A stretch of DNA of 64,000 nt from Rippkaea orientalis PCC 8801. Its GTDB lineage: Bacteria; Cyanobacteriota; Cyanobacteriia; Cyanobacteriales; Microcystaceae. The notes below the pieces were generated by a model, which worked only from the letters and a program-made list of their open reading frames with translations, ran no database searches and was not told where the DNA came from. The stretch's first letter is position 1. The number at the start of each line of letters is the position of its first letter. Below, piece by piece: positions 1 through 9,234 of this stretch. Location: NCBI RefSeq assembly GCF_000021805.1, contig NC_011726.1, positions 4,186,097 through 4,250,096 on the forward strand, read 5' to 3'. The position numbers and the translations under genes are program-made.

Positions 1-2366
1 ATCTTTTCAGTGACTTCAATGCCTGGAACATTTTGATGAATTTGTTGGAAGTCTATGCGAATTGCTTTTAGTAAATCTCGGCGAGTTTCTTCGAGTCCAC
101 TCACCCAAATAAAGATTTTATTAGAGTAGCGATCGGCTTTAATTAATGCTAGGTTATCTTCATCTTTGAGAACTACTCCATTGCGCCAGTATAAATTATT
201 ATAAATCAACTGACTCATGCGGACAATAAAGCGAGAGAGAATACTACTCGGTAAGACACTATAATGATATTCAAAAGCTAATCCTTTTTCCCATTGATTA
301 AGGTTTTCTGGTTCTTCTTTTGGTAATAAATCTGCAATTAAAAATTCTGGTTCTCCGGCTTTTTCTAATTGAAAACAAAGTTCAAATTTACGCATCATTT
401 CTAAGATGAACATATGTTTATGTCTGGGATATTTAGCATCATCTAAAATTCTCTCTAGCATTCCTGGTATCAAAATGCCTTTATAATGATTTTCTAAGGC
501 TTTATCATCGAGAATTTTATAAACCCCATTTGTTACCCACAAAGGATTAAGGATATTAGTATCCTTGAGTCTGGGATCATCTTGAAAGTTTAAAGCAACT
601 CCTAAATTATGAAGGAAACTAATTAACGCTTTTTGTTCTTCTTGAGTTATGATATCATACTGTTTACACATTTCTTGATATTCTTCGTAACTGATGTAAT
701 CCCAATTTTGCTCTTTTTTCTTTTCTAATTCAGCTTTAATAATGAGCCAATTTCGAGGTAATTCATCATAAATATGACTTAGTTGAGACACTTCATAGGC
801 AATTGTTTCTTGCAATTCATCCATCCCGTATCCCGTTTTACAAGAGGTTTCAACAAAGGCCTTAATGTTAGGATATTTATTTCTTAACCCCCGACGATCT
901 AAATCTAAAAAATGCTCATCAATGCGGTTAATGACAATAATAATAGGAGAAGAGTTACCATAACTTTGAATAATTTGCAACCAGTATTCCAGTTGATTAT
1001 CTCTTTCATCTAAACGAGAATTTAAAACCAATAAATATAAACTTCTTTGCGTCAGAAAAAACTGATGTGTTGCATGATAAATTTCCTGTCCGCCAAAATC
1101 CCAAACGTTCAGTTTTACATCTTGATTATTGTTAATATTAAGATACCAAGATTTGATGTTAATACCGTGAGTTTTAGGTTGTTGAATATCAAATTGTCCA
1201 TAAATTAATCTCCTAATTAGAGAGGTTTTGCCAACAGCACCTTGTCCCACTAACAAAATTTTTGCTTCGTTTAAATGTTGTTTTTCATGATTTAATTGTT
1301 GCTTTTCATAAAAATCTATGATTTTATTAGGATCATTTTTACTCCAAATAATTTCTGGAGGAATAGAAAGTAAATTCTCTTTAAGATCAAGTATTGTTAG
1401 CTGCCCAAAACGAACTAATTGAATAATTCCTGTTGGTAATATTTTGAGTTTATTATAGCCAAGATATAGGGTAGTCAGTTTTCTAAGTTTTTCAATTTCA
1501 GAGGGAATATTGTCTAAATAATTGTGGCTGAGACGCAGATCAATAAGTTGGCTAAGCTCTCCAATTTGAGACGGAAGATAATATAGGTTATTATAGATTA
1601 AATTTAATGTATTGAGATTTTTTAGTTGTCCAATTTCTCGAGGTAACTTTTCAATTTTATTATGACTCAAATTCAATAAATCAAGGTTAGATAATTCACC
1701 AAGTTCACCTGGCAAAATGGTTAATTGATTATAACTAGCATTGAGTTCAATCAGACTTTCAACTTCACTTATTTGTGGGGGTAAGTTAGTTAATTGATTA
1801 TAACTAATATTAAGTTTAGAAAGTTGCTTAAGATCTCTTATTTCTGGATTTAAACTTTCTAGCTTGTTTGATTTAAGATCTAACCAGCTTAACTTTTTTA
1901 AGTTACCAAATTCTTCTGGCAATAGAGTTAATTGATTATTGCTTAAAGAGAGTCTCTCTAAATTAATTAGACGACCAAATTCTGTGGGTAAACTGTTTAG
2001 TTGATTGTTCGCTAAATACAGTTCAGTTAATCCGATAAGATTGCCAAATTCTTGAGGCAAATGACTTAATTTATTTTCGGTTAGACTGAGACGGTGTAGG
2101 GTTGAAAGATTGCCAATTTCTGGTGGTAATTCTTCTAAGTAATTAGTTGTTAAAAATAGCGCATTTAGACTTTGTAATGTTCCGATTTCTGGCGGAAGAG
2201 TTTTAAGCTTATTGTTTCTTAGATCTAAAAATTTTAGATGATTTTTAAGTTGTCCAATTTCTGGCGGTAAGCTCGTTAATCGCTTAAAGGTTAGATCGAG
2301 AGTTTCTACTTTGTTTCTCGCCGCTTCTTCAATTAATTTGATAATTTCTGTATCTGTATTAACCAC
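1..2366 (-). CDS. Roco family protein (LRR-Roc-COR GTPase), C-terminus cut by window edge
   Basis: Reading down from a GTG at 2366-2364, about 14 leucine-rich repeats (residues about 15-345, LxxLPxExGxL pattern) lead into a Roc GTPase domain with the P-loop GQGAVGKTS near residue 374, the switch motif DFGGQE and the base-recognition motif NRID. A COR-like region with RNWLIIKAELE and a conserved middle part follows and runs off the left edge. The GTG start is supported by AGGAG at 2372-2376, five bases upstream, and by in-frame LRRs beginning at once. Roco proteins are dimeric GTPases with protein-interaction repeats; substrates in cyanobacteria are mostly unknown. Any kinase or other C-terminal domain would lie outside the window. 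Domain call is firm, cellular role is not. Confidence 0.93.
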   Translation of the reverse strand, partial: MVNTDTEIIKLIEEAARNKVETLDLTFKRLTSLPPEIGQLKNHLKFLDLRNNKLKTLPPEIGTLQSLNALFLTTNYLEELPPEIGNLSTLHRLSLTENKLSHLPQEFGNLIGLTELYLANNQLNSLPTEFGRLINLERLSLSNNQLTLLPEEFGNLKKLSWLDLKSNKLESLNPEIRDLKQLSKLNISYNQLTNLPPQISEVESLIELNASYNQLTILPGELGELSNLDLLNLSHNKIEKLPREIGQLKNLNTLNLIYNNLYYLPSQIGELSQLIDLRLSHNYLDNIPSEIEKLRKLTTLYLGYNKLKILPTGIIQLVRFGQLTILDLKENLLSIPPEIIWSKNDPNKIIDFYEKQQLNHEKQHLNEAKILLVGQGAVGKTSLIRRLIYGQFDIQQPKTHGINIKSWYLNINNNQDVKLNVWDFGGQEIYHATHQFFLTQRSLYLLVLNSRLDERDNQLEYWLQIIQSYGNSSPIIIVINRIDEHFLDLDRRGLRNKYPNIKAFVETSCKTGYGMDELQETIAYEVSQLSHIYDELPRNWLIIKAELEKKKEQNWDYISYEEYQEMCKQYDIITQEEQKALISFLHNLGVALNFQDDPRLKDTNILNPLWVTNGVYKILDDKALENHYKGILIPGMLERILDDAKYPRHKHMFILEMMRKFELCFQLEKAGEPEFLIADLLPKEEPENLNQWEKGLAFEYHYSVLPSSILSRFIVRMSQLIYNNLYWRNGVVLKDEDNLALIKADRYSNKIFIWVSGLEETRRDLLKAIRIDFQQIHQNVPGIEVTEK

Positions 2367-2509
2367 GAGAACTCCTAAACAGTTGGAGAACAATCTTTTG
2401 ATTGAAACTTAGCTCTTGATAGTCTTTTGATTTTAATCTAAATTTTGAGAAACATACAAGAGTAATTACTCGCAAGGGTACTATTCTTAAGCTTTACTTA
2501 ACCTATTTC

Positions 2510-3325
2510 CTAATTCAACAAAAATTTTTTGATCGCCGTAGCCACTCCATCTTCTTCTACGCTAGGAGCTATCCATTGAGCCATCTGTTGAATCGGTTCT
2601 GGTGCATTGCCCATCGCGACACCTAACCCAACATATTCTAACATTTCAGCGTCATTAAAATTATCACCAATGGCCATTACCTGACTTGCCTCAAATCCTA
2701 GCAACTCTTCGGCTAAAAAACGAGTGGCATAACCCTTACTTGCTTGAGGATGGGTGACTTCAAAATAGCTAGGAGTAGATTGGGTAAGATGGAGTTGATC
2801 GCGTCGATACTGTTGTTGTAATTCTGATAATAATTGATTCATCAAGTTAGGTTTGCCAATGGCTAAAACTTTAGTCGTTTTTAAGGCTAGAATATTGCGT
2901 AAATCACCAACGACTACAGGCTCAATTCCTGATCGCTGCTGATACACTTGGGTACGGGGAGTCACTTCTCGTACATATAACCGATCATCAATGTAACAGT
3001 GGACTTCGATGTCTTGGTTCCATTGGGGTTGTTCAAAGTAGTCTAGTAATTCTAAGGCGATCGCACTGGGAACGGGAAAATGTTGATGACGAACCCCCGT
3101 TAAGGGACATTGAATCCAAGCCCCATTATAGGCAATAATCGGTAATTGGGAGTCAATGGCTTGATGAAAGCGCAAGGCAGAATAGTACATCCGACCCGTT
3201 GCCAAAGCCACTTGAATCCCGTTAGCCTGGACTTGAGCGATCGCTTGTTTAACAGGTTCGCTCACGCTATTAGATTCTCCAGCGATCGTCCCATCAATAT
3301 CGAGTACCAATAAACGAATATTCAC
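2510..3325 (-). CDS. Cof-type HAD-IIB family phosphatase
   Basis: A 271-residue protein with the HAD nucleophile motif DIDGT at residues 9-13, the large C2-type cap of the Cof/YbiV family, and the C-terminal metal motif GDNFNDAEML (residues about 220-229). The family hydrolyses small phosphorylated metabolites such as sugar phosphates or cofactor precursors in the cytoplasm; the substrate cannot be read from sequence. Length is normal for the family. It lies downstream of the methyltransferase on the same strand with about 70 bases between, so co-transcription is possible but not shown. Confidence 0.9.
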   Translation of the reverse strand: MNIRLLVLDIDGTIAGESNSVSEPVKQAIAQVQANGIQVALATGRMYYSALRFHQAIDSQLPIIAYNGAWIQCPLTGVRHQHFPVPSAIALELLDYFEQPQWNQDIEVHCYIDDRLYVREVTPRTQVYQQRSGIEPVVVGDLRNILALKTTKVLAIGKPNLMNQLLSELQQQYRRDQLHLTQSTPSYFEVTHPQASKGYATRFLAEELLGFEASQVMAIGDNFNDAEMLEYVGLGVAMGNAPEPIQQMAQWIAPSVEEDGVATAIKKFLLN

Positions 3326-3394
3326 GATTTTTTCCTAATATTTAATGGACTTAACTATAGCGCAAATTTTGTCTTGAATACAAGTCTTCAAAGA

Positions 3395-4156
3395 TTATCT
3401 AATATCATCTCTTATTTTACACGCGATTATCGATTTATTGCCTTGAGGAAGCCTAAAATCACCATAGTTACTGCTTAATTTTACACTAAACCCTATTTGT
3501 TCTAGTTGCTTGACAAGATCTTCACTATTATAGACACGAATCTCATGAAGTTCTTCGTTACGTCGATAGGTTTCTCCAACTTTTCGCAGGGTAATAATAC
3601 GACGAGTGAGTATTTTTTGTTCTTGATTTTTGCTTTTTTCAACTAATATGATCCAGTCTTTTTCTTCTCGAAATAATTGATTAGGTTGATCTGCTGTGAA
3701 GTAAGACATTTCTATCACATCAAAAATAAAAACCCCTCCTTTGACTAATCCCCTATAGATACGTTCAAATAATTGATATAATTGGCTATCATTATTGTTG
3801 GTATCAAATAAATAATTAAAACATTCTCCAACAGAAATAACAGCATGACAAAGGGGGATAGAAGCTTGAAAAAATGAATTAACTTGAAATTGAGCTTTGG
3901 GAACATTTTTTCGGGCTAAATTAATCATTGCTTCAGAAATATCGATCCCCAAAACTTGATAATTAGCGTTGACCAACCCTTGAGTTAATCGTCCACTACC
4001 GCAGCCTAATTCAACGATTAAGCCCTCATGAATCTGATTTTGGTGTAAAATTTCCAAAATACCAGAAACAGACTTCAGGGCATAATCTGAGAACCCCTGA
4101 TGGTGAATATAAGCCAGATCTTCCCCATACCATTGAGTCATCAATTCATCCTTCAC
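3395..4156 (-). CDS. class I SAM-dependent methyltransferase
   Basis: A 253-residue Rossmann-type methyltransferase. Motif I is LGCGSGRL near residue 50, followed by the acidic end of strand 2 (GIDIS) and motif YRGLVKGGVFIFDV at strand 5. The substrate cannot be predicted. The start lies 10 bases after the stop of the permease upstream on the same strand, so the two are probably in one transcript. Family-level call is secure. Confidence 0.86.
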   Translation of the reverse strand: MKDELMTQWYGEDLAYIHHQGFSDYALKSVSGILEILHQNQIHEGLIVELGCGSGRLTQGLVNANYQVLGIDISEAMINLARKNVPKAQFQVNSFFQASIPLCHAVISVGECFNYLFDTNNNDSQLYQLFERIYRGLVKGGVFIFDVIEMSYFTADQPNQLFREEKDWIILVEKSKNQEQKILTRRIITLRKVGETYRRNEELHEIRVYNSEDLVKQLEQIGFSVKLSSNYGDFRLPQGNKSIIACKIRDDIR

Positions 4157-4165
4157 TATTCACTA

Positions 4166-5383
4166 TTAAGAACTTCTTAGGGCAATTATCGGATCGAGTT
4201 TAGCTGCTTGTTTAGCCGGAAAAACCCCAAAAAACAGGCCAATTCCCCCAGAGACAGTAATTGCTGCGATAATAGAAACCGGGGAGATGCTAGTTACCAA
4301 AGAAGACACCGAACTAGCGATGATTGTACCACCAATGCCAACACTCACCCCGATCGCACCGCCTAGGGTAGCTAACAGGACAGCTTCGATGAGAAATTGC
4401 CCTAAAATATCGCTTTCTTGGGCTCCTAACGCCTTTCTGAGTCCAATTTCCTGAGTACGTTCGGTTACAGAAACTAACATAATATTCATCACCCCGATAC
4501 CCCCGACTAACAGAGAAATACTAGCGATCGCAGCTAACATTCGCGTTAGTCCTGCATTGGTTTTTGAGGCACTTTCTAACAAAGCATTTTGGGAATAGAT
4601 GTTAATGTCGTCCTCACTGGCTAAAGGATGACGTAAACGCATCAGGTTTTTCACCTGAAATTCGGCTGATGGCACAGTCTCTTGATCTTGGGCTAACATA
4701 GCAATCAGCGTTAGGGGGATACCATGGGGAGAGGTTTGTCCTCTAAGTTGATTTTCGGCAGTTGTTAGGGGGACAATGACTTTATTGTCTTGATTAGAAT
4801 CAAATAACGCTCCTTTTGGGGCTAAGGTTCCAATCACTTCAAAAGTGAGGTTTTTGATGCGTATTTGTTGTCCGATAGGATCTTGTTTAGGAAACAACCG
4901 TTGAGCAATTTCTGCACCTAAAACGACGACTCGGTTAGTGCGTCTTAAATCGATTTTATTAATAAAACGGCCTTGCGCTAATTGGTAATTTCTGACAAGC
5001 AAATAGTCAGGACTAGCTCCTACAATACCATTCTTAAAGAGTTGATCGCGGTAAGTAATAAGATCGCTTAAATGAATTTCTGGAGAGACATCGCTGACGC
5101 TAGGGATCAGTTTAGCGATCGCTTCCGCATCATCGAGTAAGAGGGGTTTCATTTTAGAGGATAGGTCACGACGCACTCGTTCAGAGCCTAAACTGACAAA
5201 CAGGACATTTGGACCTAGGGACTCAAATTGTTCAGCAGCTAACTTTTGGGTTCCTTGGCCGATAGCTACCATGGCGATCACCGAAGCATTCCCGATAGTA
5301 ATTCCTAGCATGGTTAAGCTGCTACGGAGTTTATTGGCCATAAGGGCTGCTAGAGCCATTTTTAGGTGATCATGGATATCCAT
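4166..5383 (-). CDS. MacB/FtsX-type ABC transporter permease
   Basis: A 405-residue permease with a first membrane segment at residues about 20-45 (LRSSLTMLGITIGNASVIA), a large periplasmic MacB-type core domain, and three C-terminal membrane segments of the FtsX domain that include GGIGVMNIMLVSVTERTQEIGLRKALGA. These proteins work as mechanotransmission permeases with a separate ATPase and often a membrane-fusion partner. Neither partner is visible next to it. The gene precedes the methyltransferase by 10 bases. Confidence 0.9.
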   Translation of the reverse strand: MDIHDHLKMALAALMANKLRSSLTMLGITIGNASVIAMVAIGQGTQKLAAEQFESLGPNVLFVSLGSERVRRDLSSKMKPLLLDDAEAIAKLIPSVSDVSPEIHLSDLITYRDQLFKNGIVGASPDYLLVRNYQLAQGRFINKIDLRRTNRVVVLGAEIAQRLFPKQDPIGQQIRIKNLTFEVIGTLAPKGALFDSNQDNKVIVPLTTAENQLRGQTSPHGIPLTLIAMLAQDQETVPSAEFQVKNLMRLRHPLASEDDINIYSQNALLESASKTNAGLTRMLAAIASISLLVGGIGVMNIMLVSVTERTQEIGLRKALGAQESDILGQFLIEAVLLATLGGAIGVSVGIGGTIIASSVSSLVTSISPVSIIAAITVSGGIGLFFGVFPAKQAAKLDPIIALRSS

Positions 5384-5424
5384 ACACTCAAATAATAATC
5401 ATTAACTCTCTTGACTTTAGCGCG

Positions 5425-5535
5425 TTAGTCCATTTTTGAGGCATACCAAAGAGCCCAGACGACAATAAATGCAAATAATAATGTACCGACTGTAATGGCA
5501 AAGGTGTGAAAAGCTGCGGAGTCAATTAGGGTCAT
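5425..5535 (-). CDS. 36-residue single-span membrane peptide, hypothetical
   Basis: A small open frame from ATG at 5535 to TAA at 5425-5427. The product starts MTLIDSAAFHTFAITVG, has one strongly hydrophobic stretch of about 20 residues ending in VVWALWYASKMD, and has the size and design of the accessory subunits of thylakoid or respiratory complexes (PetL, PetN, Psb and Ndh small subunits). I could not match it to any one of them. It lies 41 bases upstream of the FtsX-type permease start on the same strand. The Shine-Dalgarno match is weak (AAAGAA). Coding status is inferred from the clean hydrophobic profile. Confidence 0.5.
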   Translation of the reverse strand: MTLIDSAAFHTFAITVGTLLFAFIVVWALWYASKMD

Positions 5536-5639
5536 TTCTTTGGAAGATTTTAGGCTAATTAGGGCTTAGAATACCATAATCACTAGCAAATAATCGGATA
5601 AAAAGCCTATCTTCTTAACTTTTTTTTATATTTAAGATT

Positions 5640-5725
5640 ATTCATAAACTGCATTGATTATATCTCACCCAGAGTCGCAGAGGCGCAGAAAGTTTGGGAG
5701 AGTGATTTTGTATCTTTTGATTTGA
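5640..5725. repeat. intergenic low-complexity sequence with a CGCAGAGGCGCAGA-type repeat
   Basis: Between the small membrane peptide and the nuclease-like gene, the sequence around 5672-5692 reads AGAGTCGCAGAGGCGCAGAA, a short partly tandem motif (GAGTCGCAGAGGCGCAG) commonly scattered in cyanobacterial intergenic DNA. No gene is visible here. Confidence 0.4.
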
Positions 5726-5729
5726 GGGT

Positions 5730-6368
5730 TTACCAAGCTGTCGGTTCAAATTGATCATCATTGAGAATACTAACACTTTCTCCTGACTGTGCTAAGACAA
5801 ATAATCCTTGACGATAGGCATATTTATCGGCTCCGCTTTCGATTTCAATTCCGGCTACTGCTCCGTAGAGTTGTTTCTGATTATATTCAGGAAAAAATTG
5901 TTTAAATTGTTGTAAGTCTTCGATAAATTCTTTAATATCATCTACTCTTAAAGTGCTTTTTACTTCTACTGCTAAAACATGATTTTCGTTGCTAACTAAG
6001 ACATCAATTTCCAAGGTTTGGTTATTAACTGTTCTTTTCATCCTTTGACTAGCTTGATGGACAGGTATTCCTCTATTTAGAAATAGGGTTTCGCAAGCAG
6101 GAGCAACCATATTTTCGACAAAAAGCCCCCATTTTCCGCTAAGATTGCCAACTTGCTTGTTAACTGCTTGTATTTTACGCTCTGTTTCCTGAGATTGTTC
6201 TCTGAGAATACGCTCTGTTTCCTGAGATTGTTCTCTGAGAATACGCTCAGTTTCTTGAAAACGACGCTCAGTTTCTTGGCGTTCTTCTCTGAGAATACGC
6301 TCAGTTTCTTTTTGGGCAGCGATTAATTCTCCTAATAATCGCCAAACATCATCGGCTGTTGTGGTCAT
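5730..6368 (-). CDS. coiled-coil protein with PD-(D/E)XK nuclease-like domain (DUF3782-type)
   Basis: A 212-residue protein. Residues about 15-75 form an uninterrupted charged coiled coil built from 11-residue units of the form ETERILREQSQ. The C-terminal half carries EIDVLVSN followed by LAVEVKST, the E-x-D and E-x-K spacing of PD-(D/E)XK nuclease folds. This architecture is typical of the DUF3782 family, abundant in cyanobacteria and thought to be nuclease-like; the true substrate is not known. Two of the 11-residue units are an exact 33-bp DNA duplication (6178-6210 and 6211-6243), so the coil length is probably variable between strains. Confidence 0.75.
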   Translation of the reverse strand: MTTTADDVWRLLGELIAAQKETERILREERQETERRFQETERILREQSQETERILREQSQETERKIQAVNKQVGNLSGKWGLFVENMVAPACETLFLNRGIPVHQASQRMKRTVNNQTLEIDVLVSNENHVLAVEVKSTLRVDDIKEFIEDLQQFKQFFPEYNQKQLYGAVAGIEIESGADKYAYRQGLFVLAQSGESVSILNDDQFEPTAW

Positions 6369-6431
6369 AATTTGGTTTTTGTTAATTTCCTAACTTATTA
6401 ATTATATCACCTTAAGTATCACAGAGTTTTA

Positions 6432-6493
6432 GTAGGGTGGGCAAATTTTAATCATTAGTTTCATCGGATATCCTGTCTATTTGCCCACCCTAC
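6432..6493. repeat. interspersed inverted repeat, 15-bp arms
   Basis: Arms GTAGGGTGGGCAAAT (6432-6446) and ATTTGCCCACCCTAC (6479-6493) are perfect inverse complements separated by 32 bases. They sit in the gap between the DUF2283 and nuclease-like genes. The GTAGGGTGGGCA core recurs at 14324 and 45778 in this window, so this is one member of a dispersed palindromic repeat family. It could also act as a transcript hairpin. Confidence 0.8.
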
Positions 6494-6497
6494 AATA

Positions 6498-6761
6498 CTA
6501 CAATCCTGATGATTCAGAACGCTGACTAACATTTAGAATGGTTATACCAATGATTTTATCGTTTTGATAACGAATCAAAGTATCATCATCGGCGAGTTCA
6601 CTATCATCTGCTATTAATGGGGGTTGATGAAAGTTGATATATAAGACATCAGCTTCAGCATCATAAGCTGTCCAAACATTTTGTTTAGGAAGGGTTTTAA
6701 TGACTTTAGCTAATGTCAGATAATTATTAATGTTTTCACGATCTAGGACTGTTTCGATCAT
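6498..6761 (-). CDS. DUF2283 domain protein
   Basis: An 87-residue protein with the DUF2283 signature: a near N-terminal YDAEADVLYINF motif and a following GITILNVSQR strand. These small beta-rich proteins are common in cyanobacteria and are often found near toxin-antitoxin or mobile DNA; their function is unknown. It is on the same strand as the larger hypothetical gene 23 bases upstream of it. Confidence 0.8.
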   Translation of the reverse strand: MIETVLDRENINNYLTLAKVIKTLPKQNVWTAYDAEADVLYINFHQPPLIADDSELADDDTLIRYQNDKIIGITILNVSQRSESSGL

Positions 6762-6784
6762 AGTAATTTCTTTTTACTTGTATT

Positions 6785-7939
6785 TTACTCAATTGCAGTT
6801 TGCTGTAATTTTTCAATAAGTTGGGATAAAAAGTTTACTCCTTCCTCTAAAAGACGACGATGCAAAAAGCGAAAGTGTTCGTCAGTAGTTGGTATATGTT
6901 TAAGACCTAACCAATTCAATTTATCTAATAAATCCTTTTTAGATTTTCTAATCTCTGATGGTGTTCCATGATCAGGATCATGACTTAGCCATTTATTTCG
7001 CAAGAACTTGATACACCAAATAAAATCGCAGTCTTGATCTTTATCTAATACCCCACCCTGATTATTGAAAAATCTTAGATTGTCTTTTCCTGCACCTTCA
7101 TAAAAAATCCAGTAAAGATAGTCTATCAAATTAGCAAAACTAGGCTTGTCTTGAGGAATTAGCAAAGGCAAATAAATATAAGCTTCAAGTATTCGAGTAG
7201 TTGGCTTAAATATTTCTGCACATCCTAAATACGTCATTGATTCATTACATAAGACAATTAATTTTAATATATCTATAGCCATATTTTCAGTTTTTAAAAT
7301 AACACAATCTTGTATGAGACTAGCTTCATCTTCATAGTCTTTTTCTTGTACAATATTAATTAGTTCATCTTGCTGAACATCAAACAAAATCAAATCGTTT
7401 GTAGGTATTATAATTTGCTCATCTTCATTATTCAAAAAACTTGATTCGTTCTTTTTAGAAGTAGTAATGATTTTAGATAAAATATCTGTGTGATTTGATA
7501 ATTGATCTCCTGCTAAGTGAAGAGAAGCTTCTAGTGCAATTTTAATTCTTAAATCATCATTACTTTGTAGTTTATTAATAGTTTTTGTTGCAAATTCTGT
7601 ATAAACTCTTGAAGGAGCTAGTAATTTTTGTGTTAAGTTTATATCAAAATTGACACTAAAATTTTTCAAATCACTAATCATCTTACTATAACTTTCTAAT
7701 TGCTTGTTAATAGTTTTGGAAACAAGCATAGTGTCAAACTGAATTTGTTTAAGTATTTGAGGTGATAGTGATATACTTTTTTCAATGTTTAAAGGAAATT
7801 TAAACTTATTTACATCTGAAGTAGATGACAATAATTTAGCTTGCTCAGGAAATCCTAATGTATATCTATTATTATTTAACATTTTATTTAGCTCAATAAA
7901 TTTTCTCATTTTATCGAGGTCATCAAATTGATTATTCAT
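6785..7939 (-). CDS. hypothetical protein with HEPN-like RN-x4-H motif
   Basis: A 384-residue protein I do not recognise as a whole. It is soluble, lysine- and asparagine-rich, and markedly AT-rich in codon use compared with the housekeeping genes. Near residue 314 it carries FLRNKWLSHD, matching the R-N-x(4)-H motif of HEPN domains, in a predicted helical C-terminal region. HEPN proteins include RNases of toxin-antitoxin and abortive infection systems. The match is motif-level only. No partner of known type is adjacent apart from the DUF2283 gene downstream, and the intact IS5-like element lies just upstream. Confidence 0.55.
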   Translation of the reverse strand: MNNQFDDLDKMRKFIELNKMLNNNRYTLGFPEQAKLLSSTSDVNKFKFPLNIEKSISLSPQILKQIQFDTMLVSKTINKQLESYSKMISDLKNFSVNFDINLTQKLLAPSRVYTEFATKTINKLQSNDDLRIKIALEASLHLAGDQLSNHTDILSKIITTSKKNESSFLNNEDEQIIIPTNDLILFDVQQDELINIVQEKDYEDEASLIQDCVILKTENMAIDILKLIVLCNESMTYLGCAEIFKPTTRILEAYIYLPLLIPQDKPSFANLIDYLYWIFYEGAGKDNLRFFNNQGGVLDKDQDCDFIWCIKFLRNKWLSHDPDHGTPSEIRKSKKDLLDKLNWLGLKHIPTTDEHFRFLHRRLLEEGVNFLSQLIEKLQQTAIE

Positions 7940-8142
7940 AATTTTATTTTTAGAGTTAAACTAATCAAAGAAAAACTTTTCCAAAGTTTCTTATTTGAAT
8001 ATATACCGATTATAGTATATACAAACTGAATATGTCAGGCTCTACTTGAAAATAGTTGTTAAAAAAATATTAAGGTATTTAATTATCTTACCACTTTAAT
8101 ATAGAAGACATCTCCATAATTTAATCAAATAGGAAAACATTG

Positions 8143-8148
8143 TATAAT
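8143..8148 (+). promoter_or_regulatory. -10 box of the transposase promoter
   Basis: A consensus TATAAT lies 30 bases before the transposase ATG, inside the insertion sequence, after the left terminal repeat. No strong -35 was identified. Inference only. Confidence 0.5.
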
Positions 8149-8178
8149 AATAGGGAGAGTTAAGTCAAAAAAAAGAAA

Positions 8179-9171
8179 ATGGAAAGTTACACTTGGGGAC
8201 ATATTCACAAATATCCTAAACAAACAAAAAGATTATTAGGAATTGACTATCAACAATTAGAACAATTGATTGCCCTTGGGAAGCTTCTCCATCAGGAAAA
8301 TAAAGAAAAAATTGAGAAAACAAAAATTAGAATTAATCAACCAGGAAGCGGAACTTATTCTAAATTATCAGAAGAAGAACAAATTGTTCTAATGTTAGTT
8401 TATCTAAGACATAATATAAGTTTTCAAATCTTAGGGCTGCTCTTTCAAGTTAGTGAATCAACGGCTCATAATATCTTTAGCTATTGGCAAAAACTTTTTG
8501 AAGGAGAGTTACCGCCAAGTTTGTTAGAACAAGTAAAAAAGTTCCAAGAAGAAGAAGAGATAATTCAAGAACAATTAACTGATTATGAATTGATTGTAGA
8601 CAGTTCAGAACAGCCAATTGAAAGACCCTCAGACTGTCAAGAACAAAAAAAATATTATTCAGGTAAGCAGCAAAGACATACTTTAAAAAATCAATTTATT
8701 GTGTTACCAAAAGCTCAAGATATCATTGATGTAGTAATGGGAAAACCTGGTCCAATGAGTGACATAAAAATATGTCGTCAAACTTTAAGTAAATTCGATG
8801 TTCAACAAACTTTTAGTGGAGATAAAGCTTATATTGGAGAAACTCAAATCAAAACTCCCTATAAAAAACCTAAGAAGGGAGAATTAACAGAAAGTCAAAA
8901 GAAAGAAAATAAAGCTTTATCATCTAATCGGATTTTTGTTGAGCATTTAATTAGAGTTGTCAAAGTATTTAAAGTTGTTCAAGAAAGATTTAGATTACAG
9001 AAAAGTCGATATAAATCAGTTCTATTAACCGTTTGTGGATTAGTTCGTTTGAGAATTGGTTCCCTAATTTTACGAATAATAGAATCCGAGAAATCAGGTG
9101 AGGTAATTGACGTTAAGATGAGCCATAGTTTTATCTCAAAATTAGATTTTGTGTCTTTAAACCCTGATTAA
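8179..9171 (+). CDS. IS5-family transposase (DDE_Tnp_4 type)
   Basis: A 330-residue transposase. An N-terminal helix-turn-helix (residues about 62-105, with FQVSESTAHNIFSYW) is followed by a DDE catalytic core: D141 in LIVDSSEQPIERP, D215 in SGDKAYIG and E255 in FVEHLIRVVK. The YYSGKQQRHTLKNQ motif between the first two is typical of the IS5-related DDE_Tnp_4 group. All three acidic residues are present and the frame is uninterrupted, so the element may still be active. Confidence 0.92.
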   Translation: MESYTWGHIHKYPKQTKRLLGIDYQQLEQLIALGKLLHQENKEKIEKTKIRINQPGSGTYSKLSEEEQIVLMLVYLRHNISFQILGLLFQVSESTAHNIFSYWQKLFEGELPPSLLEQVKKFQEEEEIIQEQLTDYELIVDSSEQPIERPSDCQEQKKYYSGKQQRHTLKNQFIVLPKAQDIIDVVMGKPGPMSDIKICRQTLSKFDVQQTFSGDKAYIGETQIKTPYKKPKKGELTESQKKENKALSSNRIFVEHLIRVVKVFKVVQERFRLQKSRYKSVLLTVCGLVRLRIGSLILRIIESEKSGEVIDVKMSHSFISKLDFVSLNPD

Positions 9172-9234
9172 TTCGTTATTAAGGTGAATTTTTGCTTCGA
9201 GTCTAATCTGCCTGCTTCTATTGCGATGACTGGA

